Part shown: positions 35,503 through 44,524 of the stretch, in pieces | Layout: the number at the start of each line of letters is the position of its first letter | How positions within the stretch are numbered: position 1 is the stretch's first letter | Assembly: GCF_027158485.1 (NCBI RefSeq) | Contig: NZ_JAMKYJ010000002.1 | DNA length: 64,000 bases | Reading direction: 5' to 3' (one strand) | DNA from: Oxalobacter formigenes | Lineage (GTDB): Bacteria; Pseudomonadota; Gammaproteobacteria; Burkholderiales; Burkholderiaceae_D | Made by a program: the position numbers and the translations under genes | The notes under the pieces: generated by a model | Databases searched by the model: none | What the model was told of the DNA's origin: nothing | What the model saw: the letters and a program-made list of their open reading frames with translations, nothing else

Positions 35503-35901
35503 ATTTACTCCTGAAAAACTGACAAACTACGAATAAATTCGTTGATTATGGGAAAAGAGGATTACACCAATACATATGTTGTCGTTTTTGCAATATTGCT
35601 TTTTAATTTATGTCATGAAACAGGTGATTTTTTAAAGAATCGATTCAGTTTTTATTTTGCGTAGCGAATGAACTGGATCATTTTGAATATTTCTCTTTGT
35701 ATCGACTGTATGGGACTTACCGAAAGAAAAATACAAGGGACATGCGCATGTAATTGGGGCGATTGTTTTTCACGCTTTGGGGTGTCAAATTCTGGCGAAA
35801 ACAAGGCATAAAAAAACGGGCCTGAAAGCCCGTTCTTTTGAAAGATATTATACTTTGTATAATATACAGTGCTGTATTGATATATAAGTTATTGATTTTA
35901 T
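35503..35901. other. AT-rich intergenic region upstream of the second autotransporter
   Basis: A 399-base region with no supported gene. ACGAAT (35529-35534) and ATTCGT (35537-35542) form a 14-base palindrome 27 bases before the autotransporter start and could be an operator. The tRNA-Pro terminator is at 35811-35834. The ORF that reads through the tRNA here is spurious. Confidence 0.45.
35811..35834 (-). terminator. Intrinsic terminator of tRNA-Pro
   Basis: On the minus strand a 7-bp stem AACGGGC/GCCCGTT with a 6-nt loop is followed by a T run (35811-35816 as A on the + strand). It lies about 70 bases past the tRNA 3' end. Confidence 0.8.
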
Positions 35902-35980
<79 letters not shown>

Positions 35981-35989
35981 CAAGCGGGC

Positions 35990-35995
35990 ATTATA
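35990..35995 (-). promoter_or_regulatory. -10 element of the tRNA-Pro promoter
   Basis: The minus strand reads TATAAT 12 bases before the mature tRNA 5' end, giving a start site a few bases upstream of the tRNA. I see no clear -35 hexamer. Confidence 0.5.
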
Positions 35996-36138
35996 ACAGT
36001 GTCCGGTAAAAATTGACATGGAATGTGAGACGTTAATTAAAGTTGCGACAGGTTTCGAACTGGAAACCTGTCATGCGGCAGTCGGTCTGAATTGAACAAA
36101 AAGAGTTTTGGAATCCAGAATCAAATCTTGTCCAAGAC

Positions 36139-36498
36139 TCAGGGTTTGACGTACGCCATTCCATCGTCCTGTAATCGAACGATTTCAACAATACCGCTCG
36201 AGACGACTTCTACGTTCGGCCAAAGTTCGCTATTGTCCATATTGTATGCTTTGAGGGCATTTCCGCAGACAAGGATACTGGCTCCTTTTTTTGTCATTTC
36301 CGCTGCTTTTCTCGCTTGATCAGGATATTGTGGCGTCATCAGTTTTACGCCGGGTCCATTGACGACGATAACGAGTCTTATCGTTTCGTTCGTAAATGCG
36401 GACAGAAAATGATGAGCATTGCCGAGTGCCAGATCCAGTGTTTTTACATCGTCACTATCGACATGCAGGAGCAGGTTGTATTCGTATTCCATATCCAT
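36139..36498 (-). CDS. DsrE-family protein
   Basis: A 119-residue soluble protein of the DsrE/DsrF-like fold. The visible segments are LLLHVDSDDVKTLDLALGNAHHFL, LVIVVNGPGVKLM and ASILVCGNALKAYNM, whose Cys is at the usual position of the sulfur-relay Cys. Family members carry or sense sulfur species, though many single-gene members have no proven role. It stands alone between tRNA-Pro and hpf. In many Proteobacteria ptsN/hprK genes follow hpf; here this gene occupies the place. Confidence 0.78.
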   Translation of the reverse strand: MDMEYEYNLLLHVDSDDVKTLDLALGNAHHFLSAFTNETIRLVIVVNGPGVKLMTPQYPDQARKAAEMTKKGASILVCGNALKAYNMDNSELWPNVEVVSSGIVEIVRLQDDGMAYVKP

Positions 36499-36681
36499 AA
36501 TTCAGCCCTTTTCAAATGATGATTCGTGAATGAAGTGTTTCGATTTAAGCATTTTTTTCGAATCGACTGTTTAAAATAACGCAAGTGAAAGCAAGACAAA
36601 AAATGGATGAGGCCAGTAAATATGCGGCTTGCAGCGGGGTCTTGTTTTCCAGGGAGGAGGTTTACAGTCAGCTCTACAAAA

Positions 36682-36710
36682 GAAAAAAGGCGCAGTCTGC
36701 GCCCTTTTTT
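36682..36710 (-). terminator. Intrinsic terminator after hpf
   Basis: A 6-bp GC stem (36689-36694 with 36698-36703) with flanking A and T runs; on the minus strand the T run follows the stem, right after the hpf stop. Confidence 0.8.
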
Positions 36711-36726
36711 CAGTCATTGAAAAAGC

Positions 36727-37077
36727 TTAGGCGGATGCGTCATCCTTGCCAGGCATATTTTTGACTGAGTCTCTGGAATGTTCCTTGGATTTTGTTTTGG
36801 TCTTGACGATCTGTCGGTCAAGTTTATCCATCAGAAGATCGATTGCAGCATAAAGGTCGGATGCGACGCTTTCGACATGCAATGTCTTTCCACTCATATT
36901 CACGTTGATTTCGGCACGTTGGCTTTTTTCCTTGTCGGAAACGTTGTCAACAGCCAATAAAACCGAAATATCGATGACGCCATCAAAATTCCGTTTCATT
37001 CTTTCAAGTTTGCTTTCAACATGACTACGGATTGCAGGCGTTACTTCGAGATGATGTCCACTGATGGTAAGGTTCAT
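36727..37077 (-). CDS. hpf: Ribosome hibernation-promoting factor (short HPF/YfiA type)
   Basis: A 116-residue sigma-54 modulation/S30EA protein that binds the 30S subunit and stabilises inactive ribosomes. The N-terminal MNLTISGHHLEVTPAIRSHVESKLERM and the internal LHVESVASDLYAAIDLLMDKLDRQIVK are characteristic. The chain stops after the beta-alpha-beta domain, so it is the short form without the dimerisation domain of long HPF. It lies immediately downstream of rpoN, its usual neighbour. Confidence 0.93.
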   Translation of the reverse strand: MNLTISGHHLEVTPAIRSHVESKLERMKRNFDGVIDISVLLAVDNVSDKEKSQRAEINVNMSGKTLHVESVASDLYAAIDLLMDKLDRQIVKTKTKSKEHSRDSVKNMPGKDDASA

Positions 37078-37144
37078 ACACTTCTCCTTGATGATGTCAC
37101 CTAATCGTTTTAACTCTGTTTGTCCAAAATGAATTGAACAGGTA

Positions 37145-38617
37145 CTACAATTTTTTTCTCAGGGAAGCTGGAGGTATTTTCAGAATGTCGCGATATTTTG
37201 CCACCGTTCTTCTTGCCACGACCAGACCCTGTCTTTCCAGAAGCTGTGCAATCCTGTTGTCAGAAAGTGGCTTTTTCTTGTCTTCGGTTTCAATCAGTTG
37301 CCTGATTTTTTCCCGAATGGCTGTAGAAGACGCTTCCCCACCAGTTTCCGTTGCGACCGAACTTCCAAAAAAGTATTTCAACTCTAAAATGCCATGCGGG
37401 GTTCGCATGAATTTCTGGTTGCTTACACGGGATATTGTGCTCTCGTGTAGTCCTAGTGTATCAGCTATTTCACGCAAAACAAGAGGGCGCATTGATGTTG
37501 CCCCAAAAGAGAAGAAATTCTGCTGGCGCTCCACGATGGCCTGACTGGTTTTGAGTATGGTTTCATATCGCTGATTTATATTCCTGATCAACCATTTAGC
37601 CTCCCGAAGCTGAACTGAAAGCGCTGCCTTGCTGCCCGATTCTCTCAAAATATTTGCATACAACTGATTGACCCGTATTTTCGGCATGGCGTCAGGATTC
37701 AGCTCGGCAACCCAGCAATTTTCCTTTTTGCTGACGATAATTTCAGGAATGACCGTTTCAGCCGTGTCGGTAGCATATATCGCCCCAGGATGTGGATTGC
37801 ATCGGTGAATGACTTCCTGAGCTTCCTTCAGGTCTTCATCGTCACATTCCAGAACTTTTTTCAAACGGACAAAATCGTGTCGTGCAAACAGCTCGAGGTG
37901 GTTTTCAACGATATTCATGGCCCGTTTCCGAACGACATACGGGATACGGGGCAGCAGACGGATCTGGATGGCGAGGCATTCAGCACTCGTTCTGGCACCT
38001 ACCCCGGCAGGTTCGAAATCCTGTACGCAGGAGAGGGCTTCTTCCAGTTCTTTTAGGCTGATATCGAGTTCTTGAGGGAGCCATTCGAGCATTTCAGGCA
38101 AGCTCTCCTGCAGGAAACCATTGGCATCCAGGGCATCGATGATCAATTCAACCAATGCACGCTGGCGCTGGCTGATGACGGACAGTCTCATTTGCGAAAT
38201 CAAATGTTCGCGCAAGGACTCAGGGGGTGCTTCGATTTGGGGTTTGGAACGTTCGTCGTCCGGTTGACGCTCGGATGGTACCGGGACATTCCAGAGACTG
38301 TCCATCCGTTCTGAATCGGAGGTATGTTCTTCATTGCTGGAAACGTCACCCGTTCTTTCGCCGGAAAAATCTCCGGAATCGGTATGGCTGGCTGTTTCCG
38401 GCTGTTTTGTCGTCGATATGACAGAACCATCCCCCGACAGGCGCGTTGAAGTGGCTAAAGGATCATCCACTCTTTCCAGAAGAGGATTTTCCTGCAAGGC
38501 CTGTTCCAGTTCCTGATTCAGTTCCTGGCTCGACAGTTGCAGAAGACGGATGGACTGCTGTAATTGCGGGGTTAAGGCTAGATGTTGGCTAAAGCTGGTT
38601 TGAAGTTTTTGTTTCAT
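37145..38617 (-). CDS. rpoN: RNA polymerase sigma-54 factor
   Basis: A 490-residue sigma-54. Region I is Gln/Leu-rich (QHLALTPQLQQSIRLLQLSSQELNQ, residues 11 onward) and contacts activators; an acidic region II follows (about 50-120). The core-binding region, the helix-turn-helix (LGLHESTISRVSNQKFM) and the RpoN box ARRTVAKYRD near the C-terminus are all present. GGAAAGG precedes the ATG. It directs -24/-12 promoters for nitrogen and other regulons. It follows lptB by 14 bases in the conserved lpt-rpoN-hpf order. Confidence 0.96.
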   Translation of the reverse strand: MKQKLQTSFSQHLALTPQLQQSIRLLQLSSQELNQELEQALQENPLLERVDDPLATSTRLSGDGSVISTTKQPETASHTDSGDFSGERTGDVSSNEEHTSDSERMDSLWNVPVPSERQPDDERSKPQIEAPPESLREHLISQMRLSVISQRQRALVELIIDALDANGFLQESLPEMLEWLPQELDISLKELEEALSCVQDFEPAGVGARTSAECLAIQIRLLPRIPYVVRKRAMNIVENHLELFARHDFVRLKKVLECDDEDLKEAQEVIHRCNPHPGAIYATDTAETVIPEIIVSKKENCWVAELNPDAMPKIRVNQLYANILRESGSKAALSVQLREAKWLIRNINQRYETILKTSQAIVERQQNFFSFGATSMRPLVLREIADTLGLHESTISRVSNQKFMRTPHGILELKYFFGSSVATETGGEASSTAIREKIRQLIETEDKKKPLSDNRIAQLLERQGLVVARRTVAKYRDILKIPPASLRKKL

Positions 38618-38631
38618 GCCTTTCCCATTTA

Positions 38632-39375
38632 TTACATTCTGAAGTGTTCTCCCAGATAAACACGTCTGACTGACTCATTTTCGATGATTTCTTCCGGATG
38701 GCCGCTGGCGAGTACTGTTCCCTGATTGATGATGTATGCGTGATCACAGATACCCAGTGTTTCACGTACATTATGGTCTGTGATCAAAACACCGATGCCC
38801 CTGTCTTTCAGGAAGCGGACAATGCGCTGGATTTCAATGACGGCGATCGGGTCAATGCCGGCGAAAGGTTCATCCAGAAGAATGAATCGTGGATCGCTGG
38901 CCAAAGCTCTGGCGATTTCAACGCGGCGCCTTTCACCACCGGACAGGGACATGGCGGAATTGGTTCTCAGCTTTTCGATCTGCAATTCAGCCAGCAGACT
39001 GTCGAGTTTTGCTTCTATTTCTTCTTTCGACAAGGGTTTGCCGTCTTTTTTCTGAAGTTCCAGTACGGCACGGATATTGTCTTCAACATTCAGCTTGCGA
39101 AAGACGGACGCTTCCTGTGGCAGATAAGACAGTCCCATCGATGCACGTTTATGGATAGGCAGGCGGGTCAGATCGACTCCATCCAGATCAATGGAACCGT
39201 CATCGGCAGGAACGAGGCCGACGATCATGTAAAACGAGGTTGTCTTGCCAGCGCCGTTCGGTCCAAGCAATCCAACGACTTCGCCACTGGCGACATCGAG
39301 CGAAACATTGGAAACAACCGTTCGCTTGCCGTACGTTTTTTGCAGATGCCGGACAACCAGTTTGCTATTACTCAT
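38632..39375 (-). CDS. lptB: LPS export ABC transporter ATP-binding protein LptB
   Basis: A 247-residue ABC ATPase that powers lipopolysaccharide extraction from the inner membrane with LptFG. Walker A GPNGAGKT is at residues 38-45, the signature is LSGGE, Walker B is FILLDEPFAGIDP, and the H-loop is ITDHNV. The Q-loop contacts the LptF/G coupling helices. Its ATG shares one base with the lptA stop, so translation is coupled. Confidence 0.96.
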   Translation of the reverse strand: MSNSKLVVRHLQKTYGKRTVVSNVSLDVASGEVVGLLGPNGAGKTTSFYMIVGLVPADDGSIDLDGVDLTRLPIHKRASMGLSYLPQEASVFRKLNVEDNIRAVLELQKKDGKPLSKEEIEAKLDSLLAELQIEKLRTNSAMSLSGGERRRVEIARALASDPRFILLDEPFAGIDPIAVIEIQRIVRFLKDRGIGVLITDHNVRETLGICDHAYIINQGTVLASGHPEEIIENESVRRVYLGEHFRM

Positions 39376-39929
39376 TATTTAGTCTTTTTCTCACGAGGTT
39401 GGATAACGGCCTTGACCCGTCCGGCTCCCGGTTTCGAGACGCCTTGCGACGTATTGTTGGCCCGGTATGATTCCGACTTGCCGTCATAGGCAATGAATTC
39501 CCCCATCAGATCATCCGTTACGACTGAACCTTCCATGCGTTTTACCCGGGCGTGCGTGTAGAACTTGGCAACTTCATGTTTGTTGTCATACTCGATTTTT
39601 TCACCGTAGCCTTCCATCCAGAGGTTGGGACCACCATCCAGTTTTTGCCTCATGGAAGCCAGTTTTCCGGGCGCAGCATAGAGAGTGACGTATTGATAGC
39701 CTTCAGGGTCCTGAACAATAACGGCTTTGGCTGCCTTGATAAGCAATGTACCTTTCGTGACGATAACATTCCCTGTGAATGTCGTTACCTGCTTGACGTC
39801 ATCGACCGTCATTTGATCGGCTTCAATATTGGTCGGCTTGTTGGCATCGGCTCTTTCTGCAAGAGCCGGAAAGGACAATCCGATACAAAACGCCAGGATC
39901 AGAAATTTGAAAGGCTTGAAAATTTTCAT
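39375..39929 (-). CDS. lptA: Periplasmic LPS-binding protein LptA
   Basis: A 184-residue periplasmic protein forming part of the LPS bridge between inner and outer membranes. Signal peptide ends near FPALA (about residue 24). The OstA/LptA jellyroll begins at NIEADQMTVDDVKQVTTFTGNVIVTKG. It lies between lptC and lptB in the usual order. The C-terminal basic, Lys/Arg-rich tail is a modest extension. Confidence 0.92.
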   Translation of the reverse strand: MKIFKPFKFLILAFCIGLSFPALAERADANKPTNIEADQMTVDDVKQVTTFTGNVIVTKGTLLIKAAKAVIVQDPEGYQYVTLYAAPGKLASMRQKLDGGPNLWMEGYGEKIEYDNKHEVAKFYTHARVKRMEGSVVTDDLMGEFIAYDGKSESYRANNTSQGVSKPGAGRVKAVIQPREKKTK

Positions 39930-39950
39930 TATCGTCTAGTGGACTTTTAT

Positions 39951-40556
39951 TTATTTTTTGGCAGCGCCAGGAGGATTATAAGTGACTCTGGCCCGGTTGG
40001 ATATCCGCACTTCGCGCGTTGCATTGTTCGCATGAAGGCCTACACCGGTCACGGTTGAATTGTCGCTCTTGATGACCACTTCACGGTCACTTGTCATGAT
40101 TTCCTCATCCGGAAAAACAAGTACATATTCAGAAGTCAGAGTAAGAGGCCCTTTCCCGGCGGAAGCTTCCCGTTTCATGACGACGTTTTCACGCATGTGA
40201 ACCTTGCTGTTGAAATCTTCCACAAATGCTTCTTTCGAAGAAATCGTTTCGATCTGGCCATTCTTGTTCTGTGTGATCAGTACCGGATTGTCAATCAGGT
40301 AAGTATCGTCAGCCGGGTAATGGGTCATTTTGGTGCCATTGGCCTCGTATTGAGCTTCTCCGGTCGGTTTTATATTGAAATAGCGGAAATTTTCGACAAT
40401 ATAGTCCGGTTCGGTCCTTTGCACATCGGAAGAAGCATCCGTGGCCGTTTTCCTGATGACCATGTTGACCCACATACTGCCCAACGTAAGAAACAGCACG
40501 ACCAGAAAAATAATGGTCAAACGTATTCTTAAAGCGGACCTGGCACTCTTTATCAT
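39951..40556 (-). CDS. lptC: LPS export protein LptC
   Basis: A 201-residue bitopic protein with one N-terminal transmembrane helix (LTIIFLVVLFLTLGSMWVNM, about residues 12-31) and a periplasmic jellyroll (DYIVENFRYFNIKPTGEAQYEANG). It passes LPS from LptB2FG to LptA. Its start overlaps the kdsC stop by four bases, linking Kdo synthesis with LPS transport. Confidence 0.9.
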   Translation of the reverse strand: MIKSARSALRIRLTIIFLVVLFLTLGSMWVNMVIRKTATDASSDVQRTEPDYIVENFRYFNIKPTGEAQYEANGTKMTHYPADDTYLIDNPVLITQNKNGQIETISSKEAFVEDFNSKVHMRENVVMKREASAGKGPLTLTSEYVLVFPDEEIMTSDREVVIKSDNSTVTGVGLHANNATREVRISNRARVTYNPPGAAKK

Positions 40557-41080
40557 TTCAGGAAACTTTCCAGAACAGAGGTATAGCAGCCTTTGGCAGT
40601 CAGAATCATGTCACAGACTTCGCGAACCGCACCGTCGCCTGCCTGACGATGGGTGATGTGATCGACACGTGACAGAACTTCGACATGACCGTTCGGTACG
40701 GTGAAAGCCGCTCCGACACGGGTTAATATGGGCAAATCGAGGATGTCGTCACCAATATAAGCGCATTGGTCGGCTTCGAGTCCTGTTTTTTCAAGCAGGG
40801 TTTCCAGTGCGGCACGTTTGTCGCTTGCTCCCTGAATGACGTGGTCGATATCCAGATCGGCGGCACGTTTCAATACAATGGGTGTATTACGCGCACTGAC
40901 AATAGCCGTTTTGACATCGGCGTGTTTCAAAAGTTTGATGCCGTGTCCGTCGAGCACATTGAAGCTTTTCATGATTTCACCATCGTGGCCATAATTCATT
41001 TTGCCATCGGTCAGAACACCATCGACATCGAAAATCATCAATTTGATTTTGGCTAATTTGCCTAACAATTCCATATTCAT
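40553..41080 (-). CDS. kdsC: 3-deoxy-D-manno-octulosonate-8-phosphate phosphatase
   Basis: A 175-residue C0-type HAD phosphatase that dephosphorylates Kdo-8-phosphate. Motif I MIFDVDGVLTDG (about 15-26), the tetramer-forming GHGIKLL, IVSARNTP and GDDILDLP are intact. No cap domain, as usual. One-base overlap with kdsD upstream and four-base overlap with lptC downstream. Confidence 0.95.
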   Translation of the reverse strand: MNMELLGKLAKIKLMIFDVDGVLTDGKMNYGHDGEIMKSFNVLDGHGIKLLKHADVKTAIVSARNTPIVLKRAADLDIDHVIQGASDKRAALETLLEKTGLEADQCAYIGDDILDLPILTRVGAAFTVPNGHVEVLSRVDHITHRQAGDGAVREVCDMILTAKGCYTSVLESFLK

Positions 41081-42096
41081 CAGATTACCTTGGCTTCCGT
41101 CAAATCGTGTATGTGTAATGCACCGGTCAGTTTTCCGTCATTATCGGTTACCAGAAGCTGGTTGATCCGGAATTTTTCCATAATGCTGACGGCTTCTGCT
41201 GCCAGTTTGTCGGAACTGATGGTTCTCGGGTTTTTCGACATGACGTCACGGATGACGAGATTCGAAAAGTGTTGCTGTTTTTCTATCAGACGGCGAAGGT
41301 CGCCATCCGTGAAAACGCCGATGGCATGACCTGCTTCATCGACGACTGCCGTCATGGCAATGCCTTTTTTTGTGATTTCGAAGAGGGCGTCATATAAAAG
41401 CGTGTCCGCCTTGACGACCGGTACATCATCACCTGCCCTCATAACGTCAGACACCAGTGTCAACAGCTTGCGTCCCAGTGCTCCACCCGGGTGCGAGCGT
41501 GCAAAGTCGTCTTCACGGAATCCACGTGCGTCGAGAACGGCTACTGCCAGAGCATCGCCCAGGGCCAGTGTTGTCGTGGTGCTGGCAGTCGGTGCCAGAT
41601 TCAGTGGACAGGCTTCTTTTTCAACGTGTACGTTCAAATGTACGTCAGCCAGTTGGGCCAGACTGGAGTCCGGGCGTCCTGTCATGGCAATCAGTTTCGT
41701 TCCCATCCGTTTGATGATGGGAGCGATCGACATCAGTTCGTTGGCTTCTCCTGAATAGGAAAGAGCGATGAAAACGTCGTCATGCGTGATCATGCCCAGA
41801 TCGCCGTGCGCTGCTTCGCCGGGATGGACGAACATGGCGGGAGTGCCCGTGGAAGCCAGTGTCGCTGCGATTTTCCGGCCGATATGACCGGATTTCCCCA
41901 TGCCGGAAACGACAACCCGTCCCTTGCAATTCAATAGCAGGGTGACAGATTGAATGAAATGTTCGGCGTCTTCTTCAATAAACCGTTTTCTCAGCGATTC
42001 CAGTGCATGCGATTCAATTGCCAGCGTTTCATCCGCGAGCTTTAACATGCGATCTGAATCTACAGACGGTTTGTTTTTTATGGCATCAGAGTTCAT
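41080..42096 (-). CDS. kdsD: D-arabinose-5-phosphate isomerase
   Basis: A 338-residue isomerase turning ribulose-5-phosphate into arabinose-5-phosphate, the first Kdo precursor. The SIS domain has SGMGKSGHIGRKIAATLASTG and FVHPGEAAHGDLG; two CBS domains follow (DVMRAGDDVPVV and DVMSKNPRTISSD). First gene of the kdsD-kdsC-lptC-lptA-lptB-rpoN transcription unit. GutQ is a paralogue, but the Kdo and lpt context supports KdsD. Confidence 0.95.
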   Translation of the reverse strand: MNSDAIKNKPSVDSDRMLKLADETLAIESHALESLRKRFIEEDAEHFIQSVTLLLNCKGRVVVSGMGKSGHIGRKIAATLASTGTPAMFVHPGEAAHGDLGMITHDDVFIALSYSGEANELMSIAPIIKRMGTKLIAMTGRPDSSLAQLADVHLNVHVEKEACPLNLAPTASTTTTLALGDALAVAVLDARGFREDDFARSHPGGALGRKLLTLVSDVMRAGDDVPVVKADTLLYDALFEITKKGIAMTAVVDEAGHAIGVFTDGDLRRLIEKQQHFSNLVIRDVMSKNPRTISSDKLAAEAVSIMEKFRINQLLVTDNDGKLTGALHIHDLTEAKVI

Positions 42097-42407
42097 TGTG
42101 AAAGTATAAACGAATTATCCGGACAGGATTTCGTCAAACGATAAAGAAAAATATCTGCTCGCAAGGGTTATCCTGTCCAAAAGTCGTATTTTACCGACGT
42201 TCATATTGTTATCGATATAACTTGTAACACTTAGTCACAAACCCGGGCGTCATTTGGCTATAAATTTCGATACAATGGCAGTCAGGAAAAAGCCGATTTG
42301 TTACATTTCTCGAGTTTGCTTGCCGGTTTGGAAAAAGGACGTTTTTCATGTCCTGATATTTTTGTCCGAATTTTATTTTTAATCTGAAAAGAAAGCCATT
42401 TCTTTCC
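42097..42407. promoter_or_regulatory. Divergent promoter region kdsD / Kef antiporter
   Basis: A 311-base gap holding promoters for both genes. GGACAGGAT (42121-42129) and its exact complement (42170-42178) form a 9-bp inverted repeat 40 bases apart, each preceded by TTATCC, possibly two sites for one regulator. A TACAAT hexamer near 42271 could be a -10 for the antiporter. No coding sequence is supported. Confidence 0.4.
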
Positions 42408-44387
42408 ATGCATTCCCTGGAATTCGTCCTCTTGATGTTGGGTGCTGCCGTGATCGGGGTGGTGATTTTCCGTTCCTTTCAGCTCCCATCGATCTTGGGA
42501 TATCTGGCTGTCGGGGCGGTCATCGGACCATACTCGACAGGGCTCGTAAGCGATGCCCAGTCCCTTGAAGGACTGGCTGAATTCGGGGTCGTTTTCCTGA
42601 TGTTTACCGTAGGTCTCGAATTTTCCCTGCCGCAATTGCTTGCGATGAGAAAAATCGTGTTCGGACTCGGACTGGCACAGGTATCGATTTCCATTCTCGG
42701 ATCGATCATCATCACTCTTGCCATCGTGTTTCTTCTTCCCTCGCTTGGAACGACATCCTGGCAGGCTGCGCTGGCAATGGGGGGCGCATGGGCCATGTCG
42801 TCGACTGCCATCGTTTCCAAAATGCTGGCGGAACGCATGGAACTGGAAACGGATTATGGAAGGCGTGTCATCGGCATCCTGTTGTTTCAGGATCTGGCCG
42901 TCGTCCTGCTCCTGATCATCGTTCCGACCCTGTCACGGGGAACGGGCGACATCTGGCTTCTGATCGGACTGGCACTGGGTAAAACGGCGCTGGTTTTGAT
43001 GTTGTTGCTTTTCTTCGGCAAAAAGATGATGAGCAAATGGCTCTCTCTGGTCGCGAGCCGGAATTCCCAGGAATTGTTCATGCTGAACCTGCTCTTGATC
43101 ACACTGGGGGCAGCATGGATTACGGAGAAAGCCGGGCTTTCGATGGAACTGGGTGCCTTTATCGTCGGCATGCTGATTTCGGAAACCCGTTACAAAAACG
43201 AGGTGGACGTCGATATCAAATCGTTCCGTGACGTCCTGCTGGGGCTTTTCTTCATCACCATCGGCATGATGCTCAACATGCGCGTCGTCTTTACCTACTG
43301 GTGGCTTGTCATCCTGATTGTCGTTCTCGCTTTCCTGTACAAATTTGCGTTGGCAGCATGGTTGACGAGACTGTTTGGCGCTTCCAAAGGGGTCAGCCTG
43401 AAAACCGGTTTGGCTCTGGCGCAGGCAGGCGAATTCAGCTTTGTGCTCGTTAACCAGATTGCCGGCCTGAATATGGTCGAACCCTGGCTATTGCAGGTCA
43501 CGATGGTTTCGATGGTATTGTCGATGCTGATTGCACCATTCATCATTTTGAATTCCGACAAGATCGTGATGCGCTTTTCTTCCAACGAGTGGGTGCAGCA
43601 GTCGCTTGAATTGACGAAGATCGCCAGCAGTGCCATGTCATTACAGCAACATGTGATCATGGCCGGTTTCGGACGCACCGGTCAGAATATTGCGACCTTG
43701 CTTGAAGAGGAACAGATTCCTTACCGGGCGCTCGATCTCGATCTCGAACGGGTTCGCAAGGCGGAAACAGCCGGGGCGAGTGTTTCCTATGCCGATGCCA
43801 CACGCAGGGAAAGCCTTGTGGCAGCAGGCATTCATCGCGCATCATCCCTGATCATCACATTCGCCAACACGCAGGCGGCCTTGAGAATTTTGCATTTTGC
43901 CAAAGAAATGGCGCCCAATTTGCCGGTTATCGTTCGCAGTTATGACGAAAGTGATTTCGACAAATTGAAGGCGGCCGGTGCGGATGAAGTCGTTCCGGAA
44001 ATCATCGAGAGCAGTCTGGTTTTGACCTCATACGCGTACATGCTTTATGGCATTCCGATGAAGCGTATTCTCAAGCGGGTTCAGCATGTTCGCTCATCAC
44101 GTTACAGCAAACTCCGGGAATATTTTCTCGGGGAAAGCGATACCATTCCGACCGAAACGGATTCTTACTGGAGGCTGCATGCCCTGACACTCCCGCCCGG
44201 TGCAAGCGCGATCGGAAAGACGGCACAGGAAGTCGATCTGCCGGTCTCTCAGGTTGAAATCACGCTGGTCAGACGCGACAAGGAAAGAATCAAGGTCTCC
44301 GACGATCTGGTTTTTCAGGAGAACGATGTTCTCGTATTGCGGGGAACGTCAGAGGGAATCAATCTGGCTGAAAACGTATTGCTTTAG
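42408..44387 (+). CDS. Kef-type potassium/proton antiporter (CPA2) with RCK domain
   Basis: A 659-residue CPA2 transporter. About twelve helices start at LEFVLLMLGAAVIGVVIF; the FMFTVGLEFSL segment and the AGEFSFVLV segment are family marks. An RCK_N (TrkA-N) NAD-binding domain begins near residue 418 with GFGRTGQN, and an RCK_C domain (LTLPPGASAIGKTAQEVD to the end) follows. It could be a glutathione-gated K+ efflux system (KefB/KefC) or a general K+/H+ or Na+/H+ antiporter; no KefF/KefG ancillary gene is present. It ends at a bidirectional terminator shared with uvrA. Confidence 0.88.
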   Translation: MHSLEFVLLMLGAAVIGVVIFRSFQLPSILGYLAVGAVIGPYSTGLVSDAQSLEGLAEFGVVFLMFTVGLEFSLPQLLAMRKIVFGLGLAQVSISILGSIIITLAIVFLLPSLGTTSWQAALAMGGAWAMSSTAIVSKMLAERMELETDYGRRVIGILLFQDLAVVLLLIIVPTLSRGTGDIWLLIGLALGKTALVLMLLLFFGKKMMSKWLSLVASRNSQELFMLNLLLITLGAAWITEKAGLSMELGAFIVGMLISETRYKNEVDVDIKSFRDVLLGLFFITIGMMLNMRVVFTYWWLVILIVVLAFLYKFALAAWLTRLFGASKGVSLKTGLALAQAGEFSFVLVNQIAGLNMVEPWLLQVTMVSMVLSMLIAPFIILNSDKIVMRFSSNEWVQQSLELTKIASSAMSLQQHVIMAGFGRTGQNIATLLEEEQIPYRALDLDLERVRKAETAGASVSYADATRRESLVAAGIHRASSLIITFANTQAALRILHFAKEMAPNLPVIVRSYDESDFDKLKAAGADEVVPEIIESSLVLTSYAYMLYGIPMKRILKRVQHVRSSRYSKLREYFLGESDTIPTETDSYWRLHALTLPPGASAIGKTAQEVDLPVSQVEITLVRRDKERIKVSDDLVFQENDVLVLRGTSEGINLAENVLL

Positions 44388-44448
44388 GGGTTTGAATCGC
44401 CTTCATGAGTCAGATCTGGCAATAAGGCGGCAATAAATTGGCGTGAAA

Positions 44449-44482
44449 ATAAATAAACCCCTCTCATGAGGGGTTTATTTTT
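44449..44482. terminator. Bidirectional terminator between the Kef antiporter and uvrA
   Basis: A perfect 13-bp stem (44451-44463 with 44468-44480) with a 4-nt loop, flanked by A and T runs; both converging genes end within 65 bases. Confidence 0.85.
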
Positions 44483-44524
44483 GAAACAACCGGAAATCGG
44501 TTTTGTTCGTGCTGTACTGAAAAT

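Noticed and set aside
42282..42635. 117-codon minus-strand frame at the Kef antiporter start
   Set aside because: Overlaps the well-supported antiporter N-terminus antisense; composition is not protein-like.
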